DNA from: JBFEYJ01 sp041562215
GTDB taxonomy: Bacteria; Pseudomonadota; Gammaproteobacteria; Thiohalomonadales; Thiohalomonadaceae
NCBI GenBank assembly: GCA_041562215.1
Contig: JBFEYJ010000148.1
Location: forward strand, 1 to 7,113
DNA length: 7,113 bases
Direction of reading: 5' to 3'
Made by a program: the position numbers and the translations under genes. The notes beneath the pieces are model-generated. The model saw only the letters and a list, made by a program, of their open reading frames with translations. It was not told where the DNA came from and searched no databases. Of the stretch, positions 1 through 5,981 are shown piece by piece. The stretch's first letter is position 1. Every line of letters starts with the position of its first letter.

Positions 1-20
1 CGTTGCCAAGCATACGGCTC
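1..20 (-). mobile_element. Possible group II intron domain V, 5' half, cut by window edge
   Basis: The minus strand of these bases reads GAGCCGTATGC followed by TTGGCAACG. The first 11 bases match the common start of group II intron domain V, including the catalytic AGC triad. The following CTTG-GCAA-CG could begin a short stem closed by a GCAA tetraloop, as domain V requires. The 3' strand of the helix would lie just outside the window. No intron-encoded reverse transcriptase frame is visible between nosL and this point, and the 264 nt available are too few for domains I to IV. If real, it is therefore a 5'-truncated remnant. The match is short and could be chance. Confidence 0.42.
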
Positions 21-162
21 CCCACCGGATCTCTCCCGTTACGACACAGATATTCTCAACTCGATGAGCAACCCGGCAGTGATCAACCAATGCAGGTTTC
101 CAGAGAGCATCCCATGCCGATTTATAGGCGGGCTATCGAAGGCAAGCGTCATCGCCTCAAAC

Positions 163-191
163 CTACCGCCCATGCCTGAATGGACGGGTAG
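163..191. repeat. Imperfect stem-loop downstream of nosL
   Basis: On the minus strand CTACC pairs with GGTAG. After one bulged C, a further six pairs form (GTCCAT with ATGGGC, one G-T pair), leaving a loop of about six bases. This is the strongest hairpin between nosL and the left edge, about 95 nt past the nosL stop. On the minus strand only a short TTT follows and on the plus strand none, so it is a poor match to a rho-independent terminator. It may help end or stabilise the nos transcript, or be part of a structured RNA remnant that continues to the left. Confidence 0.5.
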
Positions 192-284
192 AAGTGAAGA
201 GATGGAGATACTTCCGTTAAATTAATACTGTTATCTTGAATTGTGTGAACTCGGGTAATTTATTAGCAGTGCACAAAATGGATC

Positions 285-863
285 TTAATGCTGGTGTTGA
301 CTCCCCCCTCCCAGCTCGACCTCAGGGTCGAAATCACGTACTTTATCGAAATCAGGAAAGGCATAAGCAGCCATGCCTGCAATGAGGTCAACAGTGATCT
401 CTTCATAGCGCAGGATCCTGCCACCGTGTTCAGTGACAAATGACTCGGCCTGTCCTTTCTCGGCAAAGGGTGCAAGCGTGTGGCCCATCGCACCACGCAG
501 GTCGTGTTCAATCACGTACCACGCCTTATAGGCATCGATATAGGCATCATCAGGTGGTGAATTCCAGTCGACACCATGCATGTTGTGTACCCACGCTCCC
601 TTCACAACGGCGGGACTGTCCGGCTGGAACAGGAAGGCCATCAGGTCCGTGGTCGAACAGAAATAGGCAGGTTTTTTCACGCCGCGAATTCTTGCCTGGC
701 CTTTTGGGCCTTTCTGCGTGGCCACAATCATGCCACACACATGACAATTTTCGGCGCGGGTCACCTTTGTCGGGCCGATGGCCTCTTCCTGTGATTGACT
801 ACTGCAACCGCACAACAACAGAGACGCGAGCAGGGCGGGGATGAGCAGGAGGCGATGATTCAT
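285..863 (-). CDS. nosL: NosL, copper-chaperone lipoprotein
   Basis: NosL is a membrane-anchored periplasmic Cu(I)-binding protein that supplies copper for NosZ, mainly for CuZ, working with NosDFY. The 192-residue product starts with a lipoprotein signal ending in LLCGC, so C20 is the probable lipidated cysteine. The family metal motif CHVCGM follows (C40, C43, M45), and a second conserved region carries H94, M95 and H96-like residues in WVHNMHG. The body matches the compact NosL fold. The tail ends in GGGSQHQH, a small glycine linker with two histidines that could add a metal contact. The start is supported by AAGGAG 8 nt upstream. The gene lies 27 nt after nosY and is the last recognisable gene of the operon here. 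No convincing terminator hairpin with a T-run follows the TAA. The exact residue numbers around the HNMH region are approximate. Confidence 0.95.
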   Translation of the reverse strand: MNHRLLLIPALLASLLLCGCSSQSQEEAIGPTKVTRAENCHVCGMIVATQKGPKGQARIRGVKKPAYFCSTTDLMAFLFQPDSPAVVKGAWVHNMHGVDWNSPPDDAYIDAYKAWYVIEHDLRGAMGHTLAPFAEKGQAESFVTEHGGRILRYEEITVDLIAGMAAYAFPDFDKVRDFDPEVELGGGSQHQH

Positions 864-871
864 GAGGTCCT

Positions 872-877
872 CTCCTT
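872..877 (-). promoter_or_regulatory. Ribosome binding site of nosL
   Basis: The minus strand reads AAGGAG, 8 nt before the nosL ATG at 863, in the 27-nt gap after nosY. It gives nosL independent translation initiation, in contrast to the stop-start overlaps of nosD, nosF and nosY upstream. Confidence 0.8.
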
Positions 878-890
878 TTAGGTATTTTTT

Positions 891-1721
891 TCAGGCCTGG
901 CGACGGGCGAATAGCCAGGCAGCAAAGGAAAACGGTATGGCGATCCACAGGGCTAGAATAGCGAGCAGAAATATCGGGCTAAGGATCTCCGGTGTCGCAA
1001 TAGCGCTTAACCCGGCATGCACCTGTACCGCTTCGAAACCGGCCAGGTTGGCCAGGCGGAATACATCGGTGGGATTCAGCAACAACAGATAGGGAAAGAT
1101 ATCGGCCCCGACCCGTCCCTGAGTTGCAACCAGCACACCAAGTAGTGCGAGATCAAAGACCAGCACAAACAGGAACCACACCAAAAGAGCCAGTCCCGCG
1201 GCACGGGTTTTCTCTGTCACCAGCACGCTTATCAGATGTGCAAATGCGATGAAGACCAGCCCTAGCATCATTGCCGAGACAATAAAATAGCTATACGCGC
1301 CGACCAGTTCGGCGGGGTCGATTTCACCGGAAAAAAACACCATCACGATCCCTGCGCTACCAAACCCCAGTAATGAAGAGATACCGATAATGCCGGAGTG
1401 GCCGAGGAATTTACCGGCAAGCAATTGACCACGCCCCAGTGGATAACTCAGCAATAACAGGAGGGTCCCCTGCTCCTCTTCACCGACCACTGTGTGATAA
1501 GCCAGTAGCAGTGCAATCAACGGGACGATATAGATCGCTAAGCTCGCCAGGCTAATGATGGTGGTATCCAGCGAAGTAAAGCCAATCCGCCCCGAGGCGG
1601 CGGCGCCAAAATAGGCCAGGCCCAGCGAAAGCAGCGCAAAGATCACCGTAATGGCGATGATCCAGCGGTTGCGCAAGCCATCGCGAAATTCCTTGCCGGC
1701 GACAATCAGGATGGGATTCAT
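891..1721 (-). CDS. nosY: NosY, ABC-2 type permease of the NosDFY complex
   Basis: NosY is the inner-membrane subunit that pairs with NosF and anchors NosD on the periplasmic side. The 276 residues contain six hydrophobic segments, near 20-41, 55-77, 107-130, 142-167, 175-198 and 247-272, the standard ABC-2 membrane layout. The segment TVVGEEEQGTLLLLLSYPLGR (starting at 77) between the second and third helices is the conserved cytoplasmic coupling element of this family. The N-terminal amphipathic stretch KEFRDGLRNRW is also typical. What the complex moves or transmits (a sulfur species has been proposed) cannot be read from sequence. The start codon overlaps the nosF stop as ATGA, and nosL follows 27 nt after the TGA stop. 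Confidence 0.95.
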   Translation of the reverse strand: MNPILIVAGKEFRDGLRNRWIIAITVIFALLSLGLAYFGAAASGRIGFTSLDTTIISLASLAIYIVPLIALLLAYHTVVGEEEQGTLLLLLSYPLGRGQLLAGKFLGHSGIIGISSLLGFGSAGIVMVFFSGEIDPAELVGAYSYFIVSAMMLGLVFIAFAHLISVLVTEKTRAAGLALLVWFLFVLVFDLALLGVLVATQGRVGADIFPYLLLLNPTDVFRLANLAGFEAVQVHAGLSAIATPEILSPIFLLAILALWIAIPFSFAAWLFARRQA

Positions 1722-2638
1722 GAGTGACTGCCTAGCAAGCTGATATGCGTGTAGAGTGTCTCCAGCGAAGCAGGTAGTACATCGATATCCTCAACTCCGG
1801 GCTGCCCTGTTAACTGACGCAAAACCTCCAGTTTGTCACCTGCCTCTCCCCTAATCTCAAGCCGATTATCTTCCATCGGATGGCATTCGACAGTGAGATG
1901 CGCAAGTGCTCTGAGCAAATCCTGGGCATCTCCTCCACGCACCTGAATCCGCAGTGGCAACGCTGTGTGAGCGCGCAACGCCTCCAGTGAGCCAAAGGCA
2001 AGCAGCCGTCCATGTTCCATAATGGCGGCACGATCAATATGTCGTTCGATCCCGGGCAACACATGTGAGGAGAGGATGATGGTGACACCTTGTTTGCGTA
2101 GCCTGTCGAGCATCGAGTAGAGATCCCGGGTGGCGATCGGATCGAGCCCTACGGTGGGTTCATCGAGAAGCAGTAATCGCGGTTCTCCCAGCATGGCCTG
2201 GGCAAGGCCGAGGCGCTGGCGCATCCCTTTTGAATAGGTTTTCACACGCTTGTGGATCACCTCATTCACCAGGCCGACCTGTTCCAGGAGCTCAACGCAA
2301 ACGCGTGTATCCACCTGCTTGAGCCGCGCAAAATAGCGCAAAACCTCAAGCCCGGTAAGCTGCTCATAAAAACTGACGCTTTCCGGCAGATAGCCAAGCT
2401 TTTTGCGAAGGCGATGGGACTGAGAGCCAGAGGGTTCTTCACCAAATATCATGACTTCACCGCTTGTCGGTGTACTGACCCCCAGCATCATTTTCATGGA
2501 GGTGGTCTTGCCGCAACCGTTGTGACCGAGCAGGCCGATGACCTCACCGTGGCGGATACTCAGGTCCAGCCTGTCCACGGCGATAAAGTCGCCGTAATGC
2601 TTGCTGACCTGTTTGAACTCAACGGCCGTATCGCTCAT
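1718..2638 (-). CDS. nosF: NosF, ABC-type ATPase of the NosDFY complex
   Basis: NosF is the cytoplasmic ATPase that drives NosY and, through it, NosD during NosZ maturation. In 306 residues the ABC parts appear in order: Walker A GHNGCGKTT (38-46), a Q-loop region LGYLPES where E86 stands at the usual glutamine position, signature YSKGMRQRLG (135-144), Walker B LLLLDEP (155-161) with the D-loop GLD (164-166), and the H-loop histidine H192 in SSHVL. The last roughly 80 residues are a regulatory or accessory tail, as in many ABC-2 ATPases. The ATG lies inside the nosD stop (ATGA), so translation is probably coupled. The TGA in turn overlaps the nosY start by 4 nt. Only a weak purine-rich GATGAAG stretch precedes the start. 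All catalytic residues are present. Confidence 0.96.
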   Translation of the reverse strand: MSDTAVEFKQVSKHYGDFIAVDRLDLSIRHGEVIGLLGHNGCGKTTSMKMMLGVSTPTSGEVMIFGEEPSGSQSHRLRKKLGYLPESVSFYEQLTGLEVLRYFARLKQVDTRVCVELLEQVGLVNEVIHKRVKTYSKGMRQRLGLAQAMLGEPRLLLLDEPTVGLDPIATRDLYSMLDRLRKQGVTIILSSHVLPGIERHIDRAAIMEHGRLLAFGSLEALRAHTALPLRIQVRGGDAQDLLRALAHLTVECHPMEDNRLEIRGEAGDKLEVLRQLTGQPGVEDIDVLPASLETLYTHISLLGSHS

Positions 2639-3930
2639 GCTTCATCTTCATCCGGTGGGCGCATCAGGGGATGACTGTCCTGTACCCCAGGAGAACGCAG
2701 AATCGGGAACTGGCTTTGGACCCAACGCAAGGTCTGGATCGCCGGGCTATTCATCAACATTTTGGCCAAGGGATACTTCCACAACAGCTTGTCGATGCCA
2801 TCATTGGGTTCATAGGCCTGATCACCAATACCATCACCGCCCAGATCCCACCCCAGATAGTCACTCCAGAAATTGCCACGCCCCTCACGTGACCACTCCT
2901 GACGTCGGCTGGCAACATATTTGACCTGATACCGGTTACGCATGAAGGTATTGCCGTAGAGTTCATTGAATTCGGAGCCCGCCGTCAGGTGAATGCCGAT
3001 CTCACTATCGGCAAAGGTATTGCCGCTAATCGTGTTATGCAGCGAGTTATAGATAAAAACAGCCTTGCCCTCAGCCCCAAGTACAACACCATGCTCCATT
3101 TTTACCGGCCCGGACCAGCCGGTCACGCCATGGATTTTGTTATTGATAATTGTGCTGTAAGTAATGAAATTTAGCAGGATGCCATAGTTGCGGTCATTGT
3201 CTGAGGTATTGCCGTCCACCACCAGGTCTCGCGACATCATCAACGCGTAACCGCTGCGGGTGCGGTTCGTTTGATTACCGATAATCCTGCCATGATGGGC
3301 AAACATATAATGGATACCGTAACGCAGGTCATGAAACCGGTTGTGGCTGAACTCGAGATTACGGCTGTTATCGACATAGATGCCGTCGCGGGTGTCCCAA
3401 ACGATGTTATGGCTGAAAACCCCGGAATCCACATTAAACAGACGTATCCCGTCACCTCGATCCTGTGAGGCGTAACGGGTATCGCCGCGGATATGGTTAT
3501 TGAGAAAACGGATGTCATTGGAATGCCACAGCCAAAGCCCGAAGGCATTCTCTTCCATAGTGGTCTCTTCGACGACCAGACGATGGGAACCACGCGCGCC
3601 GTGAACGGCGGCATTCATGCGGGTCAAATTAAAACCTGAATTCCGCAGGGTCAGACCGCGAATAGTGACATCCGTGGCTTCGACACGGATCACATCACCA
3701 TGACCATCGGCATCGATAATCGCGCCAGGATCACCATATAGGGTCAGGGGCTTGTCAACGAGAACACCGCCCTGGTAGAGGCCCTGTGCAAGCGAGATAA
3801 TATCCCCCGCTTTCGCATCGTTGATTATTTGCTGCAATGGCGGCCCATCCGGATTTGCACGATATTCCACTGCGGGCACAGCGCTTGCGTGAAACCACAG
3901 CAGCAGAATAAGAAATCGGTATATCGGCAT
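2635..3930 (-). CDS. nosD: NosD, periplasmic beta-helix protein for NosZ copper-site maturation
   Basis: NosD is the periplasmic part of the NosDFY complex needed to build CuZ in NosZ; it is known to contact the NosY membrane subunit and to interact with NosL and NosZ. The 431-residue length is typical. A Sec-type signal peptide (hydrophobic 6-19, likely cut near residues 17-20) leads into CASH-type right-handed beta-helix repeats over about 60-340, rich in turns such as GNT, NN.I and DGI. A family-typical block follows at 353-380 (NFWSDYLGWD, then GDGIGD and YEPNDGID). The frame is open upstream to 4158 inside nosZ, but the ATG at 3930 is chosen because the signal peptide begins there. No recognisable Shine-Dalgarno precedes it, and a palindromic element ends 15 nt upstream. 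The TGA stop overlaps the nosF ATG by 4 nt. The acidic tail PPDEDEA is short and unremarkable. Confidence 0.95.
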   Translation of the reverse strand: MPIYRFLILLLWFHASAVPAVEYRANPDGPPLQQIINDAKAGDIISLAQGLYQGGVLVDKPLTLYGDPGAIIDADGHGDVIRVEATDVTIRGLTLRNSGFNLTRMNAAVHGARGSHRLVVEETTMEENAFGLWLWHSNDIRFLNNHIRGDTRYASQDRGDGIRLFNVDSGVFSHNIVWDTRDGIYVDNSRNLEFSHNRFHDLRYGIHYMFAHHGRIIGNQTNRTRSGYALMMSRDLVVDGNTSDNDRNYGILLNFITYSTIINNKIHGVTGWSGPVKMEHGVVLGAEGKAVFIYNSLHNTISGNTFADSEIGIHLTAGSEFNELYGNTFMRNRYQVKYVASRRQEWSREGRGNFWSDYLGWDLGGDGIGDQAYEPNDGIDKLLWKYPLAKMLMNSPAIQTLRWVQSQFPILRSPGVQDSHPLMRPPDEDEA

Positions 3931-3945
3931 ATTCACGTCGGTAAT

Positions 3946-4054
3946 GTGCAGGAGCGATAACGTGCAACGAGGTACTGGACCGGGCTCGTGGGTGAGCAAG
4001 AGCCGAGCGCAAGTGCTTACAGTACTTCCTTCGCGACGCTGGTCGCTCCTGCAC
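3946..4054. repeat. 109-bp element bounded by a perfect 12-bp inverted repeat (REP doublet or MITE-like)
   Basis: GTGCAGGAGCGA (3946-3957) and TCGCTCCTGCAC (4043-4054) are exact reverse complements and enclose 85 bp. Further inward, both arms keep a GTACTG/CAGTAC match at similar distances, so the palindrome continues imperfectly. Other short stems lie inside: GGCTC/GAGCC (3983-3987 with 4000-4004) and AAGTGC/GTACTT (4011-4016 with 4022-4027, one G-T pair). The GCAGGAGCGAC start followed by a small GC-rich hairpin resembles the GTAGGAGCG-type REP sequences of gammaproteobacteria. The element nearly fills the nosZ-nosD gap, leaving 6 nt to the nosZ stop and 15 nt to the nosD start. In the transcript it could protect or trim the nosZ 3' end, or weaken read-through into nosD. 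The inverted repeat is directly seen; its class and effect are inferred. Confidence 0.75.
4033..4046. repeat. REP-like hairpin GCGAC-GCTG-GTCGC
   Basis: A perfect 5-bp GC-rich stem with a 4-base loop sits just inside the nosZ-proximal arm of the larger inverted repeat. On the minus strand it reads GCGAC, loop CAGC, GTCGC, directly after GCAGGA. That layout (a conserved head followed by a short palindrome) is the usual shape of a single REP unit. The other arm diverges after the 12-bp repeat and does not form an equal hairpin. No T-run follows, so it is not a normal rho-independent terminator. Confidence 0.6.
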
Positions 4055-4060
4055 GATTGC

Positions 4061-5959
4061 TTAGGCTTCGACCAGCATTCGACCTGACATTTCCATGTGC
4101 AGGGCGTGACAGAACCAGCTGCAGTAGTACCAATGAACACCGGGTTTGTTGGCAACAATAGTGACCGATGCCGTAGCCTGTGCAGGGATTTCGAAATTCA
4201 CGCCATGATTGGTCAGACAGAAGCCGTGATGGAGATCCTCAATCATGTCGAGATTGGTGAGTACTATCGTGACCTCGTCCCCCTTCTTGACAGTAAATTC
4301 AGACATGCCAAAGGTGGGCGCCACAGCTGTCATATAGACACGAACCTTTTTGCCATCGCGCACCACCTTGTTGTCCTTCTCCAGCGTGATGCCGTCACGC
4401 TTGGCCATCGCCACGGTTTCGGCGAAGAAGGGATCATCCCTTGTCCATAGCCGCTTCGGGCGGACCTGATCGCGCCGTACCATGATGCAATCATGGGGCT
4501 CGGGGAAAGCCGGACCGTCATGGACCAGTTTCATCTCATCACCTGAGATGTCGATCAGCTGATCGTTCTCGGCGTGTAACGGGCCAACCGGCAGAAAGCG
4601 ATCCTTGGAGAACTTACACAGAGCCACCAGCCATTTACCATCGGCATCCTTACTTTCGGCAAGGGTCGCCTTGGTGTGGCCAATCTGATAGTGCACATCA
4701 AGTTTCTGGCGAATGTAGTTAACCTTTTCACCTTTGGCTGCACGGATCGCATCGTTGATATTCCACTTCACCACCTGGCTGTCGAGAAATGCCGAGGTAT
4801 AGGCATTGCCGCGACCATCGTAGGTGGTGTGCAGTGGCCCAAGCCCCACCTCCGGCTCGGCGATGACCGCATCACGCGGATCCTTGAATTTTCCGGCAAA
4901 CCACTGATCAACCTTGGCGATCTCGATGATGCTGACTGTCGGCGAGAGCTTGCCGTTGGCAACGAAGTATTTGCCATCAGGACTTGTATTGAGGCCATGC
5001 GGACTCCGAGGTACAGGAATATACATGGTGAACTCGGAGCCGCCCTTTTCAGCGCCACGCCCATCGATCACCGGTACTTTGGAATCGCCGATGGTGGTGT
5101 ACTTTCCTGCCTTGACCGCCGCTTCGATCCTGGCGATGTTAAATACGACCGCCCAGTCGCGCTCAGGCCCCATCATATCGGCCAGCACCACGCCACGTGC
5201 AGAGTTGTAGCAAGTGGAGCAGACGTACTTGCCTTCGTAGTCGGTGTCGTTATTATCCAGATTACCATCGACAATCACCTGCCACTTAACCTCCATGCTG
5301 TCTGCGTCCAGAGCCGAGATCATGGTCCAGTAATTGGCCGGATTGTGTAGGTCACGTCCATCATTCGGCTGAGGTACAATCATTTCCCCGTTGGCAAAAA
5401 CGTATCCTGTTTTCGGGTATTTTTGCAGGCGAATGCCATGGATACTGGTCACGTTGGGGATGGTAGTGATCTTGTCCGTTTTCATCACATCCATACGGAT
5501 ACGTGCAACTCGGGTGTTGGCTTTGTCATTGACAAATAGATAGCGACCATCATAACTTCCATCGGTATAGCTGGCGTGTACATGATGGGTATCACCATTC
5601 ATGTACTCGCCGCCCTCCCCCAGAACGCGCTTGCTCTCATTGGTCTGCCCCCAGCCTGTCGCACTATCACGATTAAACACCGGGATACGCATCAACTCAC
5701 GCATCGATGGCACACCCAGGATACGCACTTCGCCTGATTGGCCGCCGCTCCAGAAACCGTAGTAATCATCCAGTTCACCTGGCGAGACATGGAAACTCAG
5801 GCCATTTTCATTAGTTTTGGTGCGCGCCTCGGCATCGCTGATCCCGGGGATCATTCCGCTACCTAATCCCGCCCCGGTTACTCCGGCAACAGCCGTAGCG
5901 CCGAGAAAAGTACGGCGACTGACGCCACTCTTTTTGTCATCATTTTTCTCATCACTCAT
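4061..5959 (-). CDS. nosZ: Nitrous-oxide reductase, clade I (Tat-exported), complete
   Basis: NosZ reduces N2O to N2 in the periplasm, the last step of denitrification, as a head-to-tail homodimer. The product is 632 residues, the usual clade I length. A twin-arginine signal SRRTFLG (14-20) precedes a hydrophobic stretch, with a likely cleavage after AEA (43-45). The beta-propeller carries all seven CuZ histidines: H125, H126, H174, H321, H377, H428 and H489. The C-terminal cupredoxin domain has the CuA ligands H578, C613, W615 (carbonyl), C617, H621 and M624, in CSWFCHALHMEM. Ligand spacings match the Pseudomonas stutzeri enzyme as I recall it, to within one residue. The start at 5959 is chosen over an upstream in-frame ATG at 6115 because a strong AGGAGG lies 8 nt before it, the Tat signal follows directly, and the longer form would overlap nosR by 134 nt. 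No damage or missing ligand is seen, so the enzyme should be active if copper loaded. Confidence 0.99.
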   Translation of the reverse strand: MSDEKNDDKKSGVSRRTFLGATAVAGVTGAGLGSGMIPGISDAEARTKTNENGLSFHVSPGELDDYYGFWSGGQSGEVRILGVPSMRELMRIPVFNRDSATGWGQTNESKRVLGEGGEYMNGDTHHVHASYTDGSYDGRYLFVNDKANTRVARIRMDVMKTDKITTIPNVTSIHGIRLQKYPKTGYVFANGEMIVPQPNDGRDLHNPANYWTMISALDADSMEVKWQVIVDGNLDNNDTDYEGKYVCSTCYNSARGVVLADMMGPERDWAVVFNIARIEAAVKAGKYTTIGDSKVPVIDGRGAEKGGSEFTMYIPVPRSPHGLNTSPDGKYFVANGKLSPTVSIIEIAKVDQWFAGKFKDPRDAVIAEPEVGLGPLHTTYDGRGNAYTSAFLDSQVVKWNINDAIRAAKGEKVNYIRQKLDVHYQIGHTKATLAESKDADGKWLVALCKFSKDRFLPVGPLHAENDQLIDISGDEMKLVHDGPAFPEPHDCIMVRRDQVRPKRLWTRDDPFFAETVAMAKRDGITLEKDNKVVRDGKKVRVYMTAVAPTFGMSEFTVKKGDEVTIVLTNLDMIEDLHHGFCLTNHGVNFEIPAQATASVTIVANKPGVHWYYCSWFCHALHMEMSGRMLVEA

Positions 5960-5967
5960 GCGACTCC

Positions 5968-5973
5968 CCTCCT
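5968..5973 (-). promoter_or_regulatory. Ribosome binding site of nosZ
   Basis: The minus strand reads AGGAGG here, 8 nt before the ATG at 5959. It fixes the nosZ start and argues against the longer reading frame beginning inside nosR. It lies in the 22-nt gap between nosR and nosZ. Its strength suits a gene whose product is needed in far greater amounts than its maturation factors. Confidence 0.85.
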
Positions 5974-5981
5974 GTTTACTC

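Larger units (their letters stand above)
1..284. other. Region downstream of nosL without a convincing gene
   Basis: The part nearest nosL (about 200-284) is AT-rich. The rest is of mixed composition and holds the stem-loop and the possible intron domain V listed separately. Short frames exist: one on the plus strand open from the left edge to TAA at 223-225 (74 codons), and on the minus strand an ATG frame at 173-39 (44 codons). Neither has a good ribosome binding site or any recognisable domain. Nothing resembling nosX, apbE or another denitrification gene is present. Confidence 0.6.

Noticed and set aside
1..225. A plus-strand frame open from the left edge (74 codons) as the 3' end of a convergent gene
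   Set aside because: It matches no family I recognise, and two other frames in the same stretch are also open for 44 to 58 codons, so the open length is not informative. It cannot be excluded without the sequence to the left.
440..844. A 134-codon open frame on the plus strand
   Set aside because: It is antisense to nosL, composed of low-complexity Arg/His/Ser-rich sequence and resembles no protein family.
2381..2383. Glutamate at the Q-loop glutamine position in NosF
   Set aside because: A GYLPE sequence is common in ABC-2 type ATPases of this group, so it is not a sign of an inactive ATPase.
3944..3975. A sigma-70-like promoter before nosD (TTGCAC, 17 nt, TTACCG on the minus strand)
   Set aside because: The -35 hexamer is fair but the -10 matches the consensus at only one position or so. 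I see no FNR-type TTGAT-N4-ATCAA site either. A separate nosD promoter is known in some species but is not supported here.
3931..4158. Longer N-terminus for NosD starting at 4158 inside nosZ
   Set aside because: The frame is open, but the signal peptide begins at the ATG at 3930. The extra 76 residues are translated nosZ tail and palindrome in another frame and resemble nothing.
4676..5350. A 224-codon open frame on the plus strand
   Set aside because: It lies fully antisense to nosZ, whose frame and copper ligands are beyond doubt. It has no recognisable domain and no good ribosome binding site; it is a shadow frame of a long gene.
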